17,893 nt of DNA, taken from an uncultured Lachnospiraceae bacterium. GTDB lineage: Bacteria > Bacillota > Clostridia > Lachnospirales > Lachnospiraceae. The notes beneath the pieces are model-generated. The model did not search any database, had not been told where the DNA came from, and saw only the letters and a program-made list of their open reading frames with translations. The translations under genes and the position numbers were made by a program. This document shows positions 13,617 through 17,893 of this stretch, one piece after another. The stretch covers positions 1-17,893 of the forward strand of contig CATZPU010000005.1 in NCBI GenBank assembly GCA_958422845.1, given 5' to 3'. Numbering within the stretch: position 1 is the stretch's first letter; each line of letters starts with the position of its first letter.

Positions 13617-14747
13617 TTATCGCCGGAAGAATTTGTGTATCTCCTCCGCTACGCGCGCTCTCTCCTCCTGCTGCAGCCCATAGTACATCGGCAGGCGCAG
13701 AAGTCTTTCGCTTTCCTTCGTCGTAAAACGATCCTCCCCGTGGAAGCGGCCGAACTTCTCTCCCGCAGGCGCAGAATGAAGCGGCACATAATGGAATACG
13801 GTACTGATCCCGCGTTCTTTTAAATACGCGATCAGAGCCGCCCGTACAGGCTCGTCTTTCAATTTAATATAGTACATATGCGCATTGTGCTTTGCATAAT
13901 CCGGCACAAACGGCTGCTCGATATAGCCCTGATCTGCCAGATCTTTAAGCTCGCGGTGATAAAACTCATACGTCGCCATGCGGTCTGCATCGATCGCATC
14001 CGCCATCTCAAGCTGCGCCCACAAATATGCGGCATTCAGATCACTTGGCAGATAGGAAGAACCGTAATCTACCCACGTATATTTATCGATCTGCCCGCGG
14101 AAAAATTTGCTTCTGTTCGTTCCCTTTTCACGTAAGATCTCCGCTCTTTCCTTGCTTTCGTCATCGGAAAATACGATAGCTCCGCCTTCTCCCATCGAGA
14201 AATTCTTCGTCTCATGGAAGCTGTAGCAGCCAAAATCACCGATCGTTCCAAGCGCCCTGCCCTTATAATAGGCGTCTACGCCCTGCGCGGCGTCCTCCAC
14301 GACCCTTAGCCCGTGACGGCGCGCAATATCCATGATCGTATCCATCTCGCATGACACGCCTGCATAATGCACCGGAGCGATCGCCTTCGTCTTTTCCGTC
14401 ACCGCATCCTCGATCAGCTTCTCATCGATATTCATCGTTCTCGGATCAATATCGACAAAGACAAGCTTCGCGCCGCGCAAAACGAACGCATCGGCTGTGG
14501 AACAGAAAGTATAAGACGGAAGGATCACCTCGTCTCCTTCCTTCACCTCAGCCAGATACGCCGCCATCTCAAGCGCATGCGTACACGATGTCGTAAGCAG
14601 CACATGCTTTACATCAAAACGCTTCTCCATCCATTCAGAGCAGTATTTTGTGAACTTTCCGTCGCCGCTTATCTTGCGCGCTGCGACAGCTTCCTGCATA
14701 TATTCAAATTCTTTTCCCGTGAACGGGGGTTTGTTAAAACCAATCAT
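13617..14747 (-). CDS. wecE: dTDP-4-amino-4,6-dideoxygalactose transaminase (WecE/RffA-type, DegT/DnrJ/EryC1 family)
   Basis: A PLP-dependent aminotransferase that converts dTDP-4-keto-6-deoxyglucose to the 4-amino-4,6-dideoxy sugar nucleotide using glutamate. The protein from the ATG at 14747 is 376 residues, the same length as E. coli WecE as I recall it, and begins with the family start MIGFNKPPFTGKEFEYMQEA. Diagnostic stretches are SGDGKFTKYC (27-36), LPSYTFCSTADAFVLRGAK (76-94), PVHYAGVSCEMDTIM (125-139), VEDAAQGV (150-157), SFHETKN with the PLP-binding Lys181, and REKGTNRSKFFRGQIDKYTW. Near-identity to WecE in these blocks makes the 4-amino assignment good, though close relatives act at C3. 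AAGGA lies just before this ATG. An open frame extends upstream to a TTG at 14837, but that is within about 6 bases of the predicted transcription start. First gene of the glycan operon. Confidence 0.92.
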   Translation of the reverse strand: MIGFNKPPFTGKEFEYMQEAVAARKISGDGKFTKYCSEWMEKRFDVKHVLLTTSCTHALEMAAYLAEVKEGDEVILPSYTFCSTADAFVLRGAKLVFVDIDPRTMNIDEKLIEDAVTEKTKAIAPVHYAGVSCEMDTIMDIARRHGLRVVEDAAQGVDAYYKGRALGTIGDFGCYSFHETKNFSMGEGGAIVFSDDESKERAEILREKGTNRSKFFRGQIDKYTWVDYGSSYLPSDLNAAYLWAQLEMADAIDADRMATYEFYHRELKDLADQGYIEQPFVPDYAKHNAHMYYIKLKDEPVRAALIAYLKERGISTVFHYVPLHSAPAGEKFGRFHGEDRFTTKESERLLRLPMYYGLQQEERARVAEEIHKFFRR

Positions 14748-14849
14748 ATTTTCCTTCTCTCTGCAATAACGCAAGGCTCCAGACACAGCCTTTCCAAAAA
14801 CTGTACCTCGAACCGCCTCTCGCTCTTCTGTATTCAACTGATACCTACA

Positions 14850-14878
14850 ATAATATTAAAATAACGCTTTTCTGTCAA
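14850..14878 (-). promoter_or_regulatory. Promoter of the glycan operon
   Basis: On the minus strand, TTGACA (complement of 14873-14878), a 17-base spacer and TATTAT (complement of 14850-14855) form a near-perfect sigma-A promoter. Transcription should begin near 14843, giving a leader of about 96 nt before wecE. The downstream gaps contain no comparable promoter until rpoD, so it may drive everything from wecE to the GT2 gene at 7143, and possibly clpX. Confidence 0.82.
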
Positions 14879-14885
14879 GTGTACC

Positions 14886-14914
14886 TTTCCATTCTTGCCC
14901 GCACATGGTAAAAT
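14886..14914 (+). promoter_or_regulatory. Possible extended -10 promoter of the YfhO-family gene
   Basis: TAAAAT (14909-14914) is preceded by TGG, an extended -10 element, and by a poor -35 (TTTCCA, 14886-14891) at 17 bases. The start would be near 14921. It lies back to back with the glycan operon promoter. Confidence 0.45.
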
Positions 14915-14958
14915 AATCGCATCAACAGCGCCTAATCATGGCTTGTAAGAAAGGTATT

Positions 14959-17667
14959 ATGGTACATATGAAAAATTTATTACATTCCAAACGTTTTCAG
15001 TCCCTTTTACTTCTCTGGGGACTTCTTGCGGCGAGCTGCCTCGTTATTTTTCGATATTTTTTATTTGGCGATCTGCTCGTTGTCTTTAACGACGCCGGTT
15101 CTGACACGAGACAGCAGTACCTGATGCAGTACGCTACGATCGTCAACCATCTGAAAAACGGCAATTATTCTCTCTGGGATCTGAATAACGGCTTCGGCGC
15201 CAGTATGTTTTCCCTGAATATGTCGAATATTTTCCTGATGCTTGTATATCTGGCAGGGTACCTGTTCGGCATCGGCCGCATTCCCGGAGTGATCGTCTAC
15301 CTGCTGATCTTTCAGATTCTCCTTGCAGGTACCTTTTGCTTTTTGTTCCTTGACAATTTTTCACTTTCCAACCTCAGTAAAGTAATCGCTTCCTATATTT
15401 ATGGCTTATGCGGTTACCTGCTCATATGGGGACAGCACTATCAGTTCGGTTCCTTTGTTGTCTTTCTGCCGCTTTTGCTGCATGTTCTTGAACGCGCAAT
15501 ACGCAGGAAGAGATTCAGCTTAAGCGTACCGTTCGTCACGGCGGCAATGGTCTGTGCCAGCGTCTATATGTCGTACATGGCGCTTATCATGGCAGGCTGC
15601 TACATTCTTTACCGCATGGTACTGTGCGATGATACATGCAGGGAGCGTATCCGCGCATTCTTTTTGCACTGTGCAAGCCTCATACTCGGCATTGGGATCG
15701 GTGCGTTCATATTCCTGCCGATGGCGTACTACCTGATGACGAACAGCAGCCGTCTGGAGAGCAGCGTACCGTTCCTGCAGCGTCTTGCCGGCTTTCTGGA
15801 TCTGTACGATCCGGACTTTTTTGAAACTGCGTTTCTGCGTATGTTTTCTTCCCTCTCACAGGGACTTTCCGATTACAGCGGATATTCCAACTTTTACGAA
15901 GCTCCCGTACTGTTTTTCGGCGTACTGTTTCTTATCGTCGCTTTTCAGTACATCTTTACCATCCACAAACAGAAAACTTCCGTAAAATCAAAATGTCTGC
16001 AATATACGGCGATCGCATTTTTCGTTTTCTGCATGTTCATCCGGCTCGGCGCAGCGGCATTCAACGCGTTCGCTTATCCGTTCGCACGCCATTCCTTTAT
16101 TTTTATGCCGCTGTTCGCGCTTGTCACAGCGTACACGCTCGACCAGATCCTGATCCGAAAACGACTCAGTATTCCTGCGCTCGTCCTGTCTGCGCTGTAT
16201 GTGACGGCTGCCGGAGTCATCTCCCTGCGCGGACTGACACAGGATTCACTGAAAGCCGTCATGCTGCTTTCCCTTCTGCTCGGCTGGGCAATGATGATAC
16301 TCTTTGTGATCGCTGCCAGATGGAGAGCAAAAAACGTAAAACTTCTCCAAAACGGACAGTTCATCGCGGCAATGCTGCTTGCATGCGTTGCCCTCAACAT
16401 GACGTCAGAGGGATATTACTGCTACAACGGCCGCGAAGTGCTGACGCGCTCCGCACCGTACTACTGGGCAGGGCTCTACAACCCGAATGTCACGGAAGCG
16501 ATCAGCTATCTGAACGAAACCGATCCCAAGCTCTTCCGAACAGAGAAAGATTACGCTGCCGGAAGCTACTGTATGGACGCCATGGCGCAGGGCTACCGCG
16601 GTATCAGCGCGTATAACTCCACGCCAAACAGTAACCTTGAGGAATTTGTCAACTGTGTGATCCCCAATTTCCCGCTTATGGCGAAATATGAATATACGTA
16701 CCGCCAGATCGGCTATTATACGGGACACAGCACGCTGTTCGGTATCAAATACCTGCTCTCGCAGGTTCCCGATCTGCAGCTTGACGGATTCACTTTGCTC
16801 AAACAGTTCGGAGATATCTATGTATACAAGAATGAAAACGTCTCCTCATTTGCACGTTTCTATACAGAAACGGCAGACAGCAGTATTCTGAAAAACGCAT
16901 ACGGAAAGCTCGATCTGGAACAGATGCTTCTGGAGACGCTGTATCTCGATGATGCGCAGGGCAATACAGCTGGCAGCGCCGCCGAATATCATCTCGAAAA
17001 GATTCCAGTCCGCATTCCGAATATCAAAGCAGACGGAAGCACAGATTCCGTAACGATCCCGATCGATCGGGCTGCTCTGGAAGGATACGAACGTGTATAC
17101 CTCGAATTTGACATTAAGCTCGCAAAAAACGGCGATGTCTGTGTCAACCCTGAATTGCCGCTCCCGTATTACTTCCGGTTAAACGCCGATAAAACGCAGC
17201 ATGTACAGATCGCTGTCCCAAAAAGCTATGACCATATAACGCTCAAGGATGTCGGAGGCTCTTTTGAGGGAAAAGTACGCAAAATACGGCTGCTCGGCTC
17301 CCGCAGCGCTGTCTCCGAAGAGACACTAAGTACCGTCACCATGCCGAATACCACGAACGACTCTATCCTAAGCGGCACGGTAAACGCCGCGCAGGACGGC
17401 TACCTTTTCCTTCCGGTTCCGTATGAAAATGGCTGGAGCGCCGTCGTAGACGGAAAGGAAACACCGATCCTTCGGGCTGATATCGGATTTATGAGTATTC
17501 CGGTAAGCGAAGGAGAACACAGCTTCACCTTTACCTACCGTCAGCCGTATATGCAGGAGGGTATCTATATCACCGCCCTCTCACTCGGAATCTGGAGCGT
17601 GCTGTGCATCGTACGCATATACAGAAAGAAAAAAGCAACTGCATCTGTTGAAAACGTGCGCCGCTAA
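14959..17667 (+). CDS. YfhO-family multispanning membrane glycosyltransferase (GT-C type)
   Basis: A membrane protein of about 902 residues in the YfhO family. Members are GT-C transferases that use undecaprenyl-phosphate sugars to modify teichoic acids or other envelope polymers on the outer surface. After the first helix comes the family signature VFNDAGSDTRQQYLMQY with its paired acidic residues, in the first extracytoplasmic loop where GT-C enzymes hold the catalytic Asp. About twelve hydrophobic helices follow. From roughly residue 480 there is a large soluble region with many Tyr, Asn and Asp, ending in a beta-rich module (YENGWSAVVDGKE, VSEGEHSFTFTYR) and one last helix before a basic tail. 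The start is uncertain: the open frame reaches an ATG at 14938 without a ribosome binding site. AAGG at 14951-14954 favours the ATG at 14959, or possibly the one at 14968. Divergent from the glycan operon, it may decorate that polymer. Confidence 0.85.
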   Translation: MVHMKNLLHSKRFQSLLLLWGLLAASCLVIFRYFLFGDLLVVFNDAGSDTRQQYLMQYATIVNHLKNGNYSLWDLNNGFGASMFSLNMSNIFLMLVYLAGYLFGIGRIPGVIVYLLIFQILLAGTFCFLFLDNFSLSNLSKVIASYIYGLCGYLLIWGQHYQFGSFVVFLPLLLHVLERAIRRKRFSLSVPFVTAAMVCASVYMSYMALIMAGCYILYRMVLCDDTCRERIRAFFLHCASLILGIGIGAFIFLPMAYYLMTNSSRLESSVPFLQRLAGFLDLYDPDFFETAFLRMFSSLSQGLSDYSGYSNFYEAPVLFFGVLFLIVAFQYIFTIHKQKTSVKSKCLQYTAIAFFVFCMFIRLGAAAFNAFAYPFARHSFIFMPLFALVTAYTLDQILIRKRLSIPALVLSALYVTAAGVISLRGLTQDSLKAVMLLSLLLGWAMMILFVIAARWRAKNVKLLQNGQFIAAMLLACVALNMTSEGYYCYNGREVLTRSAPYYWAGLYNPNVTEAISYLNETDPKLFRTEKDYAAGSYCMDAMAQGYRGISAYNSTPNSNLEEFVNCVIPNFPLMAKYEYTYRQIGYYTGHSTLFGIKYLLSQVPDLQLDGFTLLKQFGDIYVYKNENVSSFARFYTETADSSILKNAYGKLDLEQMLLETLYLDDAQGNTAGSAAEYHLEKIPVRIPNIKADGSTDSVTIPIDRAALEGYERVYLEFDIKLAKNGDVCVNPELPLPYYFRLNADKTQHVQIAVPKSYDHITLKDVGGSFEGKVRKIRLLGSRSAVSEETLSTVTMPNTTNDSILSGTVNAAQDGYLFLPVPYENGWSAVVDGKETPILRADIGFMSIPVSEGEHSFTFTYRQPYMQEGIYITALSLGIWSVLCIVRIYRKKKATASVENVRR

Positions 17668-17678
17668 GCGCAGAATAC

Positions 17679-17726
17679 AAAACCGCACCGCCATAGGTCA
17701 CTCGGAATCTATGGAGATGCGGTTTT
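17679..17726. terminator. Terminator between the YfhO-family gene and the isomerase gene, probably bidirectional
   Basis: AAAACCGCA (17679-17687) pairs with TGCGGTTTT (17718-17726). After a 3-by-3 internal loop, CCATAG (17691-17696) pairs with CTATGG (17709-17714) around a 12-nt loop. The stem ends in T runs when read from either strand, fitting two convergent genes. Confidence 0.82.
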
Positions 17727-17806
17727 ATATTACTTTTTTATATTATCGTTTATCTTTTCAATGTCTCTTTCGTTCTCTAACGCTTTCAGTCATTGAAACT
17801 TTACAA

Positions 17807-17893
17807 TCATTTCGCATCGATCAGATTGATCCTGTTCTGATGTCTTTCTGCGCCTGAAAACGGAGTGTTCAGGAACGTATCAAGTATCTTGAC
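17807..17893 (-). CDS. RpiB/LacA/LacB-family sugar-phosphate isomerase, C-terminal end
   Basis: The last 28 codons and TGA stop of a leftward gene entering from the right edge. It is too short for most gene callers but has a recognisable ending: ILDTFLNTPFSGAERHQNRI followed by NLIDAK. RpiB and LacA/LacB proteins end in a similar FL-x-T-x-F-x-GG-RH-x-RRI-x-x-I pattern, where the Arg-His lies near the phosphate-binding region of the dimer. The expected role is ribose-5-phosphate or a similar aldose-ketose phosphate isomerisation in the cytoplasm. The pattern differs at one point (SGAERHQNR instead of EGGRHQRR), so a divergent member is likely. It converges on the YfhO-family gene, sharing the terminator at 17679-17726. 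The 80 bp between stop and terminator carry only an 8-bp inverted repeat (17756-17763 with 17791-17798). Confidence 0.6.
   Translation of the reverse strand, partial: VKILDTFLNTPFSGAERHQNRINLIDAK

Noticed and set aside
14748..14837. Thirty-codon N-terminal extension of the aminotransferase to a TTG at 14837
   Set aside because: The TTG would lie about 6 bases from the predicted transcription start and has no ribosome binding site. The ATG at 14747 has one and gives the family's usual 376-residue protein.
15993..16616. Open frame of 207 codons inside the YfhO-family gene
   Set aside because: It is a +1 frame shadow of a clear membrane protein gene, Arg-, Pro- and Cys-rich, with no ribosome binding site.
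17756..17798. Perfect 8-bp inverted repeat (TTTCAATG and CATTGAAA) in the isomerase 3' region
   Set aside because: The 27-nt loop and lack of a following U tract make a terminator unlikely, and the nearby stem at 17679-17726 already explains termination.
1..17893. Search for CRISPR arrays, tRNA or rRNA genes, insertion sequences, attachment sites and defence systems
   Set aside because: No regularly spaced direct repeats, no transposase or recombinase, no tRNA-like cloverleaf and no nuclease-based defence genes were seen. Base composition and codon use look fairly even across the window.

Overview
The window looks like a chromosomal segment of an anaerobic Gram-positive member of the Clostridia, most likely a Lachnospiraceae-type gut organism. 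This is inferred from the housekeeping sigma factor, an LCP wall-polymer ligase, a YfhO protein, strong AAGGAGG-type ribosome binding sites and moderate GC content. No mobile element, CRISPR array, tRNA or rRNA is visible.

Region 1 (1-4210) is a self-contained sugar-acid uptake and catabolism locus. A TRAP transporter reads leftward: the solute-binding protein DctP, then the start of the small permease DctQ, which runs off the left edge. A short-chain dehydrogenase and an N-acetylneuraminate-lyase-like aldolase read rightward as a translationally coupled pair. They are followed by a FadR-type GntR repressor with its own promoter and a strong terminator. The divergent intergenic region holds two near-identical palindromes of the kind bound by FadR-family repressors, one at the start site of each promoter. 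The genes therefore probably form one regulon that takes up and cleaves a 2-keto sugar acid (sialic acid or a relative).

Region 2 (4286-7019) holds two leftward housekeeping-type genes: rpoD (primary sigma factor, with its own near-consensus promoter and no dnaG beside it) and, upstream of it, a ClpX-type unfoldase with an unusual zinc-finger region and a long charged linker.

Region 3 (7143-14747) is a leftward operon for a surface glycan. In transcription order it encodes a WecE-type sugar aminotransferase, a two-domain GT2 glycosyltransferase, a single-domain GT2 glycosyltransferase, a polyprenyl-phosphate sugar-phosphate transferase, a LytR-CpsA-Psr ligase with a Gly/Tyr-rich tail, and a rhamnosyltransferase-like GT2 enzyme. 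Gaps are only 14-52 bp and one strong promoter lies upstream of wecE. The likely sequence of events is: make an amino-deoxysugar nucleotide, load the first sugar on undecaprenyl phosphate, extend with two or three transferases, and attach the product to the wall. No flippase, polymerase, ABC exporter or dTDP-sugar synthesis genes are present, so this is only part of a pathway.

Region 4 (14843-17893) holds a divergently transcribed YfhO-family membrane glycosyltransferase, which probably decorates an envelope polymer. It ends at a terminator, and the last 28 codons of a leftward RpiB/LacA-type isomerase enter from the right edge.
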